DNA of 48,447 nucleotides from CAWUIH01 sp963922495. GTDB taxonomy: Bacteria > Pseudomonadota > Gammaproteobacteria > Coxiellales > Coxiellaceae. The stretch is from assembly GCA_963922495.1 (NCBI GenBank), contig CAWUIH010000005.1, forward strand, positions 1 to 48,447, given 5' to 3'. Positions 16,667-25,700 of this stretch are shown here, piece after piece. The notes beneath the pieces were generated by a model that was given only the letters and a program-made list of their open reading frames with translations, was not told where the DNA came from and made no database searches. Position numbers and translations under genes: made by a program. Numbering within the stretch: position 1 is the first letter of the stretch; the number at the start of each line of letters is the position of its first letter.

Positions 16667-17680
16667 TTAGTTGGCAATTTCGCTCCGAATAGCCCAGCCA
16701 CAAAGTTTATAGATGATTCTTGCAGCGACGTTAGCATCCCACTCTTGAGTATAACTATTTGGTTTTTTTGATAATTCTAGATTTTGTGGGGCAACTTCGT
16801 TTAAGTCAAAGCCGACGATGCGCCGTTTAGATTGTGTCACGACTCTAAATAAATGCATGACTTCTGAGTAGTCGAGTCCACCTGGGACTGGGGTGCCTGT
16901 ATTGGGGCAATAGCGTGGGTCAAGGCCGTCAATATCAAAGCTGATGTACACCTCTTTAGGCAACGTTGACACGATTTCCTGACACATACTATCCCAACTT
17001 TCGCCATGTGCTCGCCTTGAGCTGAGCGTGCTGTCAAAAAAAGTGGTGATGGTTTGTTTATGCATTGAAATGTATTCAAATTCTTGCTCGCAAAAATCAC
17101 GTATACCAACCTGCACTAAGCACGTTAATGGCAGCCTTTCGCAAATATTATACATGATTGAAGCATGAGAATCGTTCAATCCTTCGTAAGCTCTTCGTAA
17201 ATCAGCATGAGCATCGATCTGAAGGATGCCCATCTTGGGGTAGTGTTCCAGTGTCGCTTTGACGTTTCCAAAAACACAGCCATGATCACCACCCAATAAA
17301 GCGACAAATTTGTTTTTTTTGAGATGATAGTCGGTTTGTTGGTAAATCCGTTGATTTAACTGGGTACACAATTTATTAATGAGAGCTTTATCGCTAGGAT
17401 TGGAGAGAGCGAGCTGATTCCAAGCACTAATCTCTGAATCAATTGGTAGCATCGCGATGCCGTGCTGATAGATGTTGCCGAGTTCACTATCGTACAAATC
17501 CACTTGTTTACTGGCTTTAAGTACTGCATTTGGTGCCCGTGAGGTGCCACCTCCGTAACTAGTAGTTGCTTCCCACGGTACCGGAATAATAACAATTTTT
17601 GCGTTATCAGGGGTGTTGTTAAGGCCAAAAATGCCAGAGTTTTCAGTCGCTGCGGCGTTTGGATCGAACAGAGTGGTCAT
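16667..17680 (-). CDS. Arginase/agmatinase-family ureohydrolase
   Basis: 337 aa with the full binuclear Mn site: GGDH at 130-133, DAHAD at 156-160 and FDIDGLDP at 248-255. The family hydrolyses a guanidino group to urea plus an amine. Length and spacing fit agmatinase (agmatine to putrescine) or a related guanidino hydrolase better than formiminoglutamase, but the substrate cannot be read from the sequence. No speA is nearby. Its ATG overlaps the end of elyC by 38 bp, so it is probably co-transcribed with elyC. Confidence 0.88.
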   Translation of the reverse strand: MTTLFDPNAAATENSGIFGLNNTPDNAKIVIIPVPWEATTSYGGGTSRAPNAVLKASKQVDLYDSELGNIYQHGIAMLPIDSEISAWNQLALSNPSDKALINKLCTQLNQRIYQQTDYHLKKNKFVALLGGDHGCVFGNVKATLEHYPKMGILQIDAHADLRRAYEGLNDSHASIMYNICERLPLTCLVQVGIRDFCEQEFEYISMHKQTITTFFDSTLSSRRAHGESWDSMCQEIVSTLPKEVYISFDIDGLDPRYCPNTGTPVPGGLDYSEVMHLFRVVTQSKRRIVGFDLNEVAPQNLELSKKPNSYTQEWDANVAARIIYKLCGWAIRSEIAN

Positions 17681-18449
17681 GCTTGTTGCTTATTTTGTCG
17701 GTCAATAGATACCACAGCATACCAAGGTATTCATGAATCGCAACTGCACTGCGGGTCAGGTTTGCGCCACTGGGGGCATACCAACTGAATTGATTTTGTT
17801 CTTCTGTAGGTGTTAAGTATTGTGTGGGTGCAGGGATTGCTTTCATACCTGCAGCCTTAAATAATAGCATAGCGCGTTTCATATGAAACGCTGAGGTTAC
17901 TAATACAAAGGGTTTTTGGCCGATCAAAAGTTTTAATGCCTGAACTTCCTGATAAGTATCTGAAGAGCCTCCTTCTAAATAAATCTCATTGGCGTTGATG
18001 CCTAAGTCAATGGCAGTTTCTCGAAAGATTTTATCGTCACTGTAGTGTGATGGTCCTAAGCCACCAGACACAATTAGTTTGACTGGACGCGAGGTTTTTT
18101 TGAGCAAACGTACTGCTTCTACAATGCGCGCTAGTGAAGAATTGGATAGGCGCATATTAGCTGGATACAAGCTATTCAATTGGTTACCACCACCGAGAAC
18201 AACCATGATATCGACATCGTGAGGTACTTGCGATAGTGGCTGAAATGGTGATTCGAGGTGGTTAAGTAATAAAGCAGGTAAGGGTCGGGTGCTGAAAGCG
18301 ATAAGTAGTAGTAGAGCAATGATAATACAACACATACCTGTCTTGTGCAGTGCAAAGAAAAGGAATAGGAGTCCAATGCAAAAGATTAGAATAACTAGGG
18401 GCAATGGAAGCAACCAACTTTCAATGCCCTTCTTAAGAACAAACAGCAT
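17643..18449 (-). CDS. elyC: Envelope biogenesis factor ElyC (DUF218)
   Basis: 268 aa, close to E. coli ElyC. The N-terminal MLFVLKK followed by helix 11-32 and a second helix 38-56 matches the ElyC pattern. The DUF218 domain follows, with VVLGGG at 83-88, VSGGLG, and the late TSAFHMKRAM segment. ElyC affects peptidoglycan assembly and lipid-carrier use in the inner membrane; its exact chemistry is unsettled. The tail is basic and encoded in the overlap with the next gene. It sits 39 bp after the RRM gene with no visible terminator between them. Confidence 0.85.
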   Translation of the reverse strand: MLFVLKKGIESWLLPLPLVILIFCIGLLFLFFALHKTGMCCIIIALLLLIAFSTRPLPALLLNHLESPFQPLSQVPHDVDIMVVLGGGNQLNSLYPANMRLSNSSLARIVEAVRLLKKTSRPVKLIVSGGLGPSHYSDDKIFRETAIDLGINANEIYLEGGSSDTYQEVQALKLLIGQKPFVLVTSAFHMKRAMLLFKAAGMKAIPAPTQYLTPTEEQNQFSWYAPSGANLTRSAVAIHEYLGMLWYLLTDKISNKHDHSVRSKRRSD

Positions 18450-18488
18450 AAATTGTTAATTTATTGATGTAATTTATGATGATATCTG

Positions 18489-18755
18489 TCAGATACGTCG
18501 GCGTCGATTGTCTTCTTTTGCCTTATTGACTCGAATTTTGCGGCCTCGAAGTTCCGTACCGTTTGCATCCAATGAGGCCTCAGCCGCATCGCTGGTTTCG
18601 AAAGTGATGAAAGCGAAACCTTTAGATTTTTTTGTTTCATGATCGATTATGAGTTTGGTATTTTCGATGGTACCAAATTTTTGAAAGAACTCATCTAACT
18701 CGGCTGCTGTGACGTCGTAGGACAGGCTGCCCACGTATATTTTATTTTGACTCAT
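18489..18755 (-). CDS. Single-RRM RNA-binding protein
   Basis: 88 aa, one RNA recognition motif and almost nothing else. RNP2 is IYVGSL at 6-11 and RNP1 is KGFAFITF at 45-52, both with the aromatic residues that stack on RNA. A short Arg-rich tail (NRRRRI) ends the protein. Small bacterial RRM proteins of this kind are often cold-induced and act as RNA chaperones. The leader upstream is long (about 95 nt if the TACAAT at 18864-18859 is the -10), which suits post-transcriptional control, but this is inference. It is the first gene of the run down to bCerS. Confidence 0.92.
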   Translation of the reverse strand: MSQNKIYVGSLSYDVTAAELDEFFQKFGTIENTKLIIDHETKKSKGFAFITFETSDAAEASLDANGTELRGRKIRVNKAKEDNRRRRI

Positions 18756-18947
18756 GGATGTTTTCCTTTGGTTAATCTTGAAATGCTTCGCAAAAGTTTG
18801 TTAAGAATTTTCGCTCATCATCAAGAGCATTCAACAGCTAATACCAAGCAATGCGGACATTGTACTCGAAACGAAACGATAAAGTACAGCGCGGCAGTGG
18901 GTGATTTGATATATTTTTCTCATTTTCAACTTAAAGTATTTTTTGGT

Positions 18948-20141
18948 TTATTCTGTAGTTGGGTGACTCAGACGCTTCCGATTAATTAGAAAAATTAAAA
19001 TTCCTATTGAGCTGAAAATGATTGCTGGAATACACAATGGTAGCGTTGAAGATACTTTTTTGATCAATATCACAAAGCCAATCACCGCTGCACTTGCAAA
19101 ACGGCTAGCACCGTTTAGCGCGGCAGCGCTACCTGCTTTTTGGCCAAAAGGTTCCATTGCTCCGGCAGTGCCCGCTCCGACCCCAAAAGAGCCTCCGATG
19201 CCAATCAGTAACATTGGCCAGATGAAATTATTCACTGTTAATCCACTAAATAAATACCAGATAAGCATTATGATGCCGCCCAATAATGAGATAAAAAAGC
19301 CAGATAACACCGTCTTGAAGATACCAATACGCCCAACACAAATTCCAGAGAGTACGCTACCAATCAAATATGAAATCCCCATGAAGGCGAAATAAAATCC
19401 AAATTTTACCTCAGGAATATGTAATTGTTCGATGATGAGATAAGGTGAGGTGGATGAAAAAATAAAAAAGTAGCAAAAACTTATCGCAGAGCTTAACGTG
19501 TAGTATGCAAATACTGGATGACACAAAATGGTGTTGTATTCCTTAAAAAACTGTCTGTTGATAGGTTTTCGTTGCGATTTTGCTAGCGTTTCTGGCAAAA
19601 ACAGTATAATGGCAAATATCGCTATCATAGAAACAATTGACATTGCCCAAAAAATTGCACGCCAATTAAAATGAATATCCAAAGCACTGCCTATGAAGGG
19701 TGCAAATAACGGTGAAAAAGCGATCACACCGTTAAGATAACTGTACATTCGTCCGCTTTTAGCCCCCGAAAAACAATCTCGAACAATCGCAAATGCAACG
19801 ACCAACATACCGACAGCTCCTGCAGCTTGTATCAAACGGAAAATAATTAATTGTGTTGGCGATTGTGCGACGGCACACAGGAGGGTTCCTAAAGTGAACA
19901 AAATAGTGGTAAAAATACTACTGATGCGACGCCCCATTTGATCGGCGAGCGGACCAATGATGAGTTGTGTCACGCCACAACATAAAACATATAAACTCAT
20001 CGTCAGCTGGATAACCGTGGCTGAGGTATGGAAATACTGCGTAATGTGAGGAATAGTTGGGGCGTATAAGTCCAAAGCCAAAGCAAATGCCAACACCATG
20101 GGGGAAAGAGTACCAACGAGTAGGCGAGGGTTTTGGGTCAA
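18948..20141 (-). CDS. Bcr/CflA-family multidrug MFS exporter
   Basis: 397 aa with twelve predicted membrane helices. Motif A is GPLADQMGRR at 63-72, and the early ALDLYAPTIPHI (helix 1 exit) is typical of the Bcr/CflA drug:proton antiporter group (DHA1). The start is a TTG at 20141; an ATG 42 bases further in would cut into helix 1, so TTG is kept with some doubt. It is likely a drug or metabolite exporter of the inner membrane. It stands alone, 192 bp from the RRM gene on the same strand. Confidence 0.88.
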   Translation of the reverse strand: MTQNPRLLVGTLSPMVLAFALALDLYAPTIPHITQYFHTSATVIQLTMSLYVLCCGVTQLIIGPLADQMGRRISSIFTTILFTLGTLLCAVAQSPTQLIIFRLIQAAGAVGMLVVAFAIVRDCFSGAKSGRMYSYLNGVIAFSPLFAPFIGSALDIHFNWRAIFWAMSIVSMIAIFAIILFLPETLAKSQRKPINRQFFKEYNTILCHPVFAYYTLSSAISFCYFFIFSSTSPYLIIEQLHIPEVKFGFYFAFMGISYLIGSVLSGICVGRIGIFKTVLSGFFISLLGGIIMLIWYLFSGLTVNNFIWPMLLIGIGGSFGVGAGTAGAMEPFGQKAGSAAALNGASRFASAAVIGFVILIKKVSSTLPLCIPAIIFSSIGILIFLINRKRLSHPTTE

Positions 20142-20337
20142 GGTATAAAATCTCTAAAGCAATTATTTTATACATTTTGAGCACAGTTTGTAAAGACACT
20201 CAAGCAAAGCTCGCAATAAGGAAATAATCCTTTCTTAATTTTTTTCCCAAAATGGATCTGATAGTTTAGTGAACTGTAGCAACAAATTATGATTAAATTT
20301 TAATCTTTATTTATTAATGATAAAACAAGGTGAATCT

Positions 20338-21807
20338 ATGCAATCAGATAATAAGGATCCAAGCGGTGATTATGAAAAGGTTTCAGAAGGCGACGGAAAA
20401 GATCGGCATATACCGGCTGCTGGGGCAGAAGATGAAGATCATGACGGATTAACTTATGCTAGTGACGGAGACGGAACATCGGAATCGAACAACAAAGATC
20501 CAAGATGGTTAATGCCAGCAGCTGTTATGGCATTTTCTGTGAGTACATTAGCTGAAGTTGGTTATGGTGTTTTTGCCATGTTCCTTGTTGAAGGAACCCT
20601 TGATGCCATCGTAGTGGCCTATCTTGTGAAACCTCACCTAATATCTGAAAAAATTCATCAAAACGCTAATCCTTGGGTTGGCGTAACTAGCCAGATATTG
20701 GCTTGGGGTGATGTGGCACTAACTGTTTTGGCTACTGTTACTGTTAAAGAAGAACTTAAAAAATTTATCCCCGGTATAAAAAAGCATCTTAATGAACTTC
20801 ATCATGGCTCATGGCTTCTTAGAGGTATTGCCTTTATTAACTGGCTGCTAGCTATTAGCTACTTTCTGACAGGTTCGCTGGCTCCAGCAACCGCTTTTCG
20901 AGCCACAAACTTTAATTTGCCTCACTTGCCAAATATCGCGTTAGATATTGGAATGACAATCGCTCAACTGTCAACTTATTTGATTTTAAATACAAACTAT
21001 GCTTTGAAAGCACCTAAAATTATTTATGATGGCATAACAAAAGGTATTGCACGTCCTCAGGATGATATTCGCTGCTCTACACACTTTATGTTTGTGTTAC
21101 GTTCAATGTTAAATATGGTGATACGAAGCTGGCAGTTTTGGGGCTTGGCAATGTTGCAATGCAAGTACCTTTTTAATAATGAAAGTGATGCTTTACGATA
21201 TATTCACGCGAGCTTAGCCGCTTTCTCAGCATTTTATTACGTAGTATTTACGTGGATATCAAATGATTTTACGAAAACCTACGGATATAATTTAGAAACT
21301 GGAAACTATGAAACATCTACAGGAGATTCAAGCAACCCAACCGCTCCTAACAATAGTCTATGTGATAAACTCGTTACCTATCCCGTACTTTATCCCTTAT
21401 TAGCGTGTGCTTTCCTAGCGCGTATGTTGATAGTACCTGAACTTTTTAACGGTAATAAATCACCTAATGATTACAACACTGAGGATAGGATTATCTATGT
21501 TGTAGGTATAGTGCTGGGGGGAATTGGGTCAGTTACCTATTGCCGATTTATGGAAAAATATGGTCAGGATGCTTTGACATTTATATACGGTGCGATAAGA
21601 CGTTGCAATGCTGCCGATAATGAAGTAAGCACAGTAATGTATTCAGCAGATACTAGTGGTGAAACAAACCGTTGCAATTGGGGTGGTTGTTTGCAAGGAT
21701 TTTTTAGTAGTGGACGCAGACGTCACAATTCCTTGCTTGACGTGAATGATGAAAGGTTTATGTTTGGTGGAAGAGAAGCTAACGATACCACTTTGGGTAT
21801 GATTTAA
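20338..21807 (+). CDS. Orphan multi-spanning membrane protein with acidic N-terminus
   Basis: 489 aa from the ATG at 20338, chosen because AAGGTG lies just before it; an ATG 21 bases upstream has no ribosome-binding site. Residues 1-55 are acidic and disordered (many Asp, Glu, Gly, Ser). About eight membrane helices follow between roughly 58 and 410, then a polar cytosolic-type tail with several Cys and an RRRH patch. No signal peptide and no recognised family. The isolated position and lineage-specific look are typical of host-interaction membrane proteins in intracellular bacteria, but that is a guess. Confidence 0.65.
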   Translation: MQSDNKDPSGDYEKVSEGDGKDRHIPAAGAEDEDHDGLTYASDGDGTSESNNKDPRWLMPAAVMAFSVSTLAEVGYGVFAMFLVEGTLDAIVVAYLVKPHLISEKIHQNANPWVGVTSQILAWGDVALTVLATVTVKEELKKFIPGIKKHLNELHHGSWLLRGIAFINWLLAISYFLTGSLAPATAFRATNFNLPHLPNIALDIGMTIAQLSTYLILNTNYALKAPKIIYDGITKGIARPQDDIRCSTHFMFVLRSMLNMVIRSWQFWGLAMLQCKYLFNNESDALRYIHASLAAFSAFYYVVFTWISNDFTKTYGYNLETGNYETSTGDSSNPTAPNNSLCDKLVTYPVLYPLLACAFLARMLIVPELFNGNKSPNDYNTEDRIIYVVGIVLGGIGSVTYCRFMEKYGQDALTFIYGAIRRCNAADNEVSTVMYSADTSGETNRCNWGGCLQGFFSSGRRRHNSLLDVNDERFMFGGREANDTTLGMI

Positions 21808-21902
21808 AAAAACCTATTACAACTCAATTTATCATCATTAAAATTACAGCAGTAAGGATTAGTCAACTGACTGTTAAGAATTGAATAAAACCCGTTTTCT
21901 AA

Positions 21903-21946
21903 CTGGATCAAAAGTCGGATTACTATCATCGCGGTTTTTGATCCAG
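21903..21946. repeat. Perfect 11-bp inverted repeat before yjbQ
   Basis: CTGGATCAAAA at 21903-21913 pairs perfectly with TTTTGATCCAG at 21936-21946 around a 22-nt loop. It lies 30 bases before the yjbQ start and about 100 past the upstream stop, without a following T-run. It could be a leader hairpin or an operator. Confidence 0.55.
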
Positions 21947-21975
21947 GATTCGGTAGGATAGTGGGAAAAGGAATT

Positions 21976-22389
21976 GTGATTTATCAAAAGCAGCTTGAAT
22001 TTCGCACTAAAGGTCGCGGCACCATCGATATTACCGATGCAATTGCCGATGTTGTGCAAAGTTCGCAACTTGACATAGGCCTTTGCCAGCTATTTATTCA
22101 GCATACTAGTGCATCGTTGATTATTTGTGAAAATGCCGATCCTGCAGTGCGTAGAGATTGTGAAACTTTTATGGCACGTTTAATTCCCGATGGTGATCCT
22201 GCTTATACCCATACGGCCGAAGGACCAGACGATATGCCAGCTCATTTACGCACTATTTTGACACAAACCGCCATTTCAATTCCGGTCCGTGGCAATAAAT
22301 TATTCCTCGGTACATGGCAAGGAATTTATTTATGGGAACACTTGACTCCACGAGAAAAGCGTAAGGTGGTTGTCACAGTGCATGATTAA
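21976..22389 (+). CDS. yjbQ: YjbQ-family protein (UPF0047, thiamine-phosphate-synthase-like fold)
   Basis: 137 aa from the GTG at 21976, where the protein then begins xIYQKQLEF like other YjbQ proteins; a GTG at 21961 adds five residues. Family hallmarks: FIQHTSASLIICENADP, the D/R pair in RRDCE, DDMPAHLR and the terminal LGTWQGIYLWEH. The fold forms trimers with a conserved His/Asp site; some members complement thiamine-phosphate synthase weakly, but the physiological role is uncertain. Its stop overlaps that of convergent marR by 4 bp. Confidence 0.9.
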   Translation: MIYQKQLEFRTKGRGTIDITDAIADVVQSSQLDIGLCQLFIQHTSASLIICENADPAVRRDCETFMARLIPDGDPAYTHTAEGPDDMPAHLRTILTQTAISIPVRGNKLFLGTWQGIYLWEHLTPREKRKVVVTVHD

Positions 22390-22880
22390 GGTTTTTCAAA
22401 CGACGGCACGGGATCCATTTCTGTGTAACCTTGGGTGATCGAATTTAGAATCTTAAGCAGCAATTTTTGTTCAGTTCCCTCTAGAGATTCTAAAATACGA
22501 CGACTGAATGCGCGTAAAAAATCAATTTTGGTATTATAAAGGTTCAAGCCTTTTTTGGATAAAGTCGCGAAGACAACGCGACGATCTTTTTCATCACGAA
22601 GTCTTTCTACTAAGCCGTTTTTAACGAGTTTATTGACGATGGCCGTTGTGCAGCTCAATGAATTGTATGTAAGCTGTGCAATATTGGACATGGAACACTT
22701 GCCGTAGTAACCGATAATTTCGATCACTTTTAAAGGTTGTAAACCAACGGTACCGATTTCTGCAATTAAGTCATGCTCCTGATTATTTTGGCTGCGATTC
22801 ATGGTCAGGATGGCCGTAACCATTTGTTCTACAGCACTTGAGAGGCTGAAATCGTTGCCAATAGCATCGGTAATTTTCAT
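22386..22880 (-). CDS. MarR-family transcriptional regulator
   Basis: 164 aa with a central winged helix: the recognition helix lies around SLSCTTAIVNKLVKNGLVER (residues 74-93) and the wing around RDEKDRRVVFATLSKKG. N- and C-terminal helices for dimerisation flank it. Such regulators are usually repressors released by phenolic or oxidative signals. It is divergent from a lipoprotein gene 160 bp away; that intergenic region contains a CACTT-T-AAGTG palindrome and related half sites, so autoregulation plus control of the lipoprotein is likely. The RND pump downstream could also be a target (inference). Confidence 0.88.
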   Translation of the reverse strand: MKITDAIGNDFSLSSAVEQMVTAILTMNRSQNNQEHDLIAEIGTVGLQPLKVIEIIGYYGKCSMSNIAQLTYNSLSCTTAIVNKLVKNGLVERLRDEKDRRVVFATLSKKGLNLYNTKIDFLRAFSRRILESLEGTEQKLLLKILNSITQGYTEMDPVPSFEKP

Positions 22881-22918
22881 GCTGCTATTTAAACAGAAAT
22901 AGTACTTTTCAGCAAATT

Positions 22919-23023
22919 ACTTCAAATTATTCAATTAAGTGTGTTGAAAAAGAAAATAATAATGTTTAGAATCATGGTTTCGTAGGTGGCACTTCAAATT
23001 AAGATACAAGAACACTTTAAGTG
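22919..23023. promoter_or_regulatory. Candidate MarR operators between marR and the lipoprotein gene
   Basis: An 11-bp direct repeat ACTTCAAATTA occurs at 22919-22929 and 22991-23001. A palindrome CACTTTAAGTG lies at 23013-23023, 18 bases before the lipoprotein ATG, and a related half site ATTAAGTG at 22934-22941. The shared CACTT/AAGTG unit between divergent genes fits MarR-type operators. Confidence 0.35.
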
Positions 23024-23040
23024 AATAGAGAGAAGCAGTC

Positions 23041-23622
23041 ATGAACACGAAATTAATCTATGCAACGCTTGCTGTTAGTTCCTTCGCATTGAGCCTTTCA
23101 GGGTGTATGGCAACAGTTCCCCAATCTTCTTCGCCACAGTATCAGGGCCGCTCAATTGGATCGGGTCAAATTATTAGTTACCAATTGCTTGCTCGGACTC
23201 CAGATCAGTTCAAGAGTTATGCAGGACAATATGCTTTTGCTGGTGGTGCTATCGGTGCAGCATTGGGTTTAGCTTATGGAGTGACGGCTGGTGCGGTATT
23301 TACCGGTGTCACTGTTGGATTATTCAGTCTTTTTGTGAATCCCGCTGCACTAATATTGAGTGGAGTTATTGCGGGGACGGTTGTGGGTGCTTCTGTCGGT
23401 GGAATAGTGGGTACCAGTAAAAAAGTTTTTGAAAAAGGATATTTATTTTATCGCTTTGATGTTCAAATGGATGGAGCACAAAAAACTAAAATCGTTGCAC
23501 AGCAGTTCACCAAGTTTGCTTATCCGATTGGGTCACGGGTAGAAGTCATGATGGTGCAGGGTAAAAAAAATCATGTGTTTTATACAGTGAAATTGTTGAG
23601 TGTTGCGCGTAAAGTGGATTAA
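23041..23622 (+). CDS. Putative lipoprotein with glycine-rich hydrophobic core
   Basis: 193 aa. The signal peptide ends in a lipobox SLSGC with lipidated Cys22. The middle (about 66-130) is Gly/Ala-rich with glycine-zipper-like spacing (GGAIGAALGLAYG, GVIAGTVVGASVGG), which may insert in or lie against a membrane. The C-terminal 60 residues are a small beta-rich domain. This resembles the SlyB/Pcp-type outer-membrane lipoproteins in general layout, but I cannot assign it to that family. The divergent marR gene suggests stress-regulated expression. Confidence 0.75.
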   Translation: MNTKLIYATLAVSSFALSLSGCMATVPQSSSPQYQGRSIGSGQIISYQLLARTPDQFKSYAGQYAFAGGAIGAALGLAYGVTAGAVFTGVTVGLFSLFVNPAALILSGVIAGTVVGASVGGIVGTSKKVFEKGYLFYRFDVQMDGAQKTKIVAQQFTKFAYPIGSRVEVMMVQGKKNHVFYTVKLLSVARKVD

Positions 23623-24191
23623 GCAGCATCGCCAACTGCTTTTTCTCGATTTAATAATTAACAAACTCTGAAGCGCGCGCGTGGTGTTTTTATTATATCG
23701 AAACATATTGCTGAGTTTTTATTGGTTGAATGCGAGCGGATGTTGATAGGAGGTTTTGACGCGAAGTCGGTGGCAACTTTGCTGCAGCATAAAAAAGTCT
23801 AAAAATAAAAATGCTGCGGTGATAATCACGGGTTGTAACCTTGCTTGGGACACATTGAGATTCATTGTTTATGAATAATAGGAAATCTTATGGCGCGCCC
23901 GGAGGGACTCGAACCCCCAACCAACTGGTTCGAAGCCAGTTACTCTATCCAGTTGAGCTACGGGCGCTAAAGGTCAGTCGCGCATGTTAGCATAACACTG
24001 GCAGGGCTGAAAGTCTGGATTGAAATACGGCGGTTGAAAGCACCTTGATACTGACGTAATTTATTAGAGAATAAAACCCATCGATTTCTGAACTTCTAAA
24101 AACTAAAATTTTTCTTAGTATTCAAAATGCTTAGGAAAGTATGGTCCATCTATGTTATGATCTTACATTAAGTATTGGCTAGAGATTTTTA
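23623..24191. other. Intergenic region around the tRNA gene
   Basis: 569 bases holding only the tRNA-Arg gene. Right after the lipoprotein stop, a 6-bp stem (AAGCAG/CTGCTT) followed by TTTT may be a weak terminator (23621-23642). An AGGAGG at 23748-23753 is not followed by a credible gene. Nothing else is recognised. Confidence 0.5.
23891..23967 (-). tRNA. tRNA-Arg (anticodon TCG)
   Basis: The minus strand reads a full cloverleaf of 77 nt: acceptor GCGCCCG pairing with CGGGCGC, D-arm with AGCTCAACTGGATAGAG, anticodon stem ACTGG/CCAGT around loop CTTCGAA (anticodon TCG), T-arm GGGGTTCGAGTCCCT, discriminator G and an encoded CCA. The overall sequence is close to gammaproteobacterial tRNA-Arg species. 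It reads CGA and probably other CGN codons. Confidence 0.95.
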
Positions 24192-25700
24192 ATGAGCATG
24201 GATGTCTCCCTAAATCGAATTATCATTGTCCTCATCTGTTGTGGCTTAACCGCTTGTACCGTTGGACCCAACTTTCATAGTCCAGCGGCTCCTAAGACGC
24301 GTTCATACACTGCCAACGCAACACCTACACGAACGGTGTCCATCGCCGCTGCTGGTCAGGTAGGGCAAGCGCAACTCATTCAGTTTGGACGCGATATTCC
24401 GGCTAATTGGTGGACGTTATTTCACTCTAAGGCCATTAATGCTTTGATATCCAAGGGGTTGGCACATAGTCCTAACCTCACAGCAGCTCAGGCCACACTG
24501 AGAGAAGCACAGCAAAACCTTAAGTCTAAAGTGGGTAGTTTATTATTTCCCAGTGTGAGTTTGGATACTATTGCAGAACGAGTGAAAAGCAATAAGTTGG
24601 GTTTAACCAGTTCTTCAAATTCCAGCAGTACCCCTCCAGGAACCACTTACAGCCTCTATTATGCTACGGTTCCTGTGAGATACACGCTTGATTTATTTGG
24701 TGGCTCACGACGAGAAATTGAAGAGTATCGGGCAAAAGTTGATTTTGCACGCTATGCGTTGATGGCTGCCTATCTCACTTTAACTTCAAATATTGTTACC
24801 ACAGCGCTGACAGTAGCAACCTTGGAGGCAGAAAAACAGGAAATTATTGCATTAATCCGCGAGACGCAACAACAAACGGACATTGTGCGTCAACAATTTT
24901 ACCAGGGAGGTGTTGCGCGTGAAAATGTATTGATTCAAGAGACAAGCTTGGCACAAACTAAAGCAGAATTACCTCCCATTGAATTGGAATTAGCGCAAGC
25001 CCGGCACTCTCTAGCTGTGTTGGTAGGAGCGTTGCCTAGTCAAATTCATTTGCCTCCGCTGTATCTTTCTGATTTGCGATTACCTAAACATCTCCCGTTG
25101 AGCTTACCGTCTACTCTCGTAAAACAACGGCCGGATGTTCAGGAAGCGGAAGCGAATTTGCATGTTGCTAGTGCTGCTATTGGTGTTGCCACAGCAGCAC
25201 TTTTCCCAAGAATTAGTTTATCTGCTAAACCAGGGTTTTCAGCCTTGGCGATAAACAAGTTATTTGAATCGGGGAGTTATGCGTGGGCGTTAGCTGCCGA
25301 AATGACGCAAACTCTATTTCAGGGAGGCTCATTATTGGCAGCTAAAAAAGCGGCTATCGCTTCTTATAAATATTATCTTGCTGAATACAAAGAAACAGTG
25401 CTAACTGCTTTTCAGAATGTGGCTGACTCATTGCGTGCACTTGAAATTGATGCGCGTAATTTCAAACAAGAATTTATTGCGGAACAGAATGCGAAATACA
25501 ATTACGAAATTATTCGTAAAAGCTTTAAGGAGGGCGGTAGTAATTATTTGGAATTGCTAACCGCTCAACAGCAATATCAGACCACCAAGGTTACACGTTT
25601 AAAAGCAGAAGGGCAGCGTTATACTGATACAGTTGCGTTATTTCAATCACTGGGTGGTGGTTGGTGGAATAGTAAGGAGATGTATGAAAAAAGGAATTAG
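24192..25700 (+). CDS. Outer-membrane efflux lipoprotein (OprM/NodT-type)
   Basis: 502 aa, the channel of a tripartite RND pump. The signal peptide ends in a lipobox GLTAC (Cys22), followed by the family motif VGPNFHSP. Two repeated OEP domains form the beta-barrel and alpha-tunnel; the motif LVKQRPDVQEAEANL (about 310-324) is diagnostic. Together with the next two genes it exports drugs or metabolites across both membranes. The next gene starts inside its last codons (17-bp overlap), so the operon is tightly coupled. Confidence 0.95.
   Translation: MSMDVSLNRIIIVLICCGLTACTVGPNFHSPAAPKTRSYTANATPTRTVSIAAAGQVGQAQLIQFGRDIPANWWTLFHSKAINALISKGLAHSPNLTAAQATLREAQQNLKSKVGSLLFPSVSLDTIAERVKSNKLGLTSSSNSSSTPPGTTYSLYYATVPVRYTLDLFGGSRREIEEYRAKVDFARYALMAAYLTLTSNIVTTALTVATLEAEKQEIIALIRETQQQTDIVRQQFYQGGVARENVLIQETSLAQTKAELPPIELELAQARHSLAVLVGALPSQIHLPPLYLSDLRLPKHLPLSLPSTLVKQRPDVQEAEANLHVASAAIGVATAALFPRISLSAKPGFSALAINKLFESGSYAWALAAEMTQTLFQGGSLLAAKKAAIASYKYYLAEYKETVLTAFQNVADSLRALEIDARNFKQEFIAEQNAKYNYEIIRKSFKEGGSNYLELLTAQQQYQTTKVTRLKAEGQRYTDTVALFQSLGGGWWNSKEMYEKRN

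Noticed and set aside
19018..19395. A 125-codon plus-strand frame opposite the Bcr-type exporter
   Set aside because: It is antisense to membrane helices of a conserved gene and its composition mirrors that gene.
23634..23653. CAACTGCTTTTTCTCGATTT after the lipoprotein gene, resembling one end of the MITE-like repeat
   Set aside because: Only one end is present and no core matches. It may be a remnant or chance, so it is not listed as a copy.
23748..23758. AGGAGG followed by a TTG opening a 38-codon frame
   Set aside because: The spacing is only two bases, and the peptide has no recognisable features.
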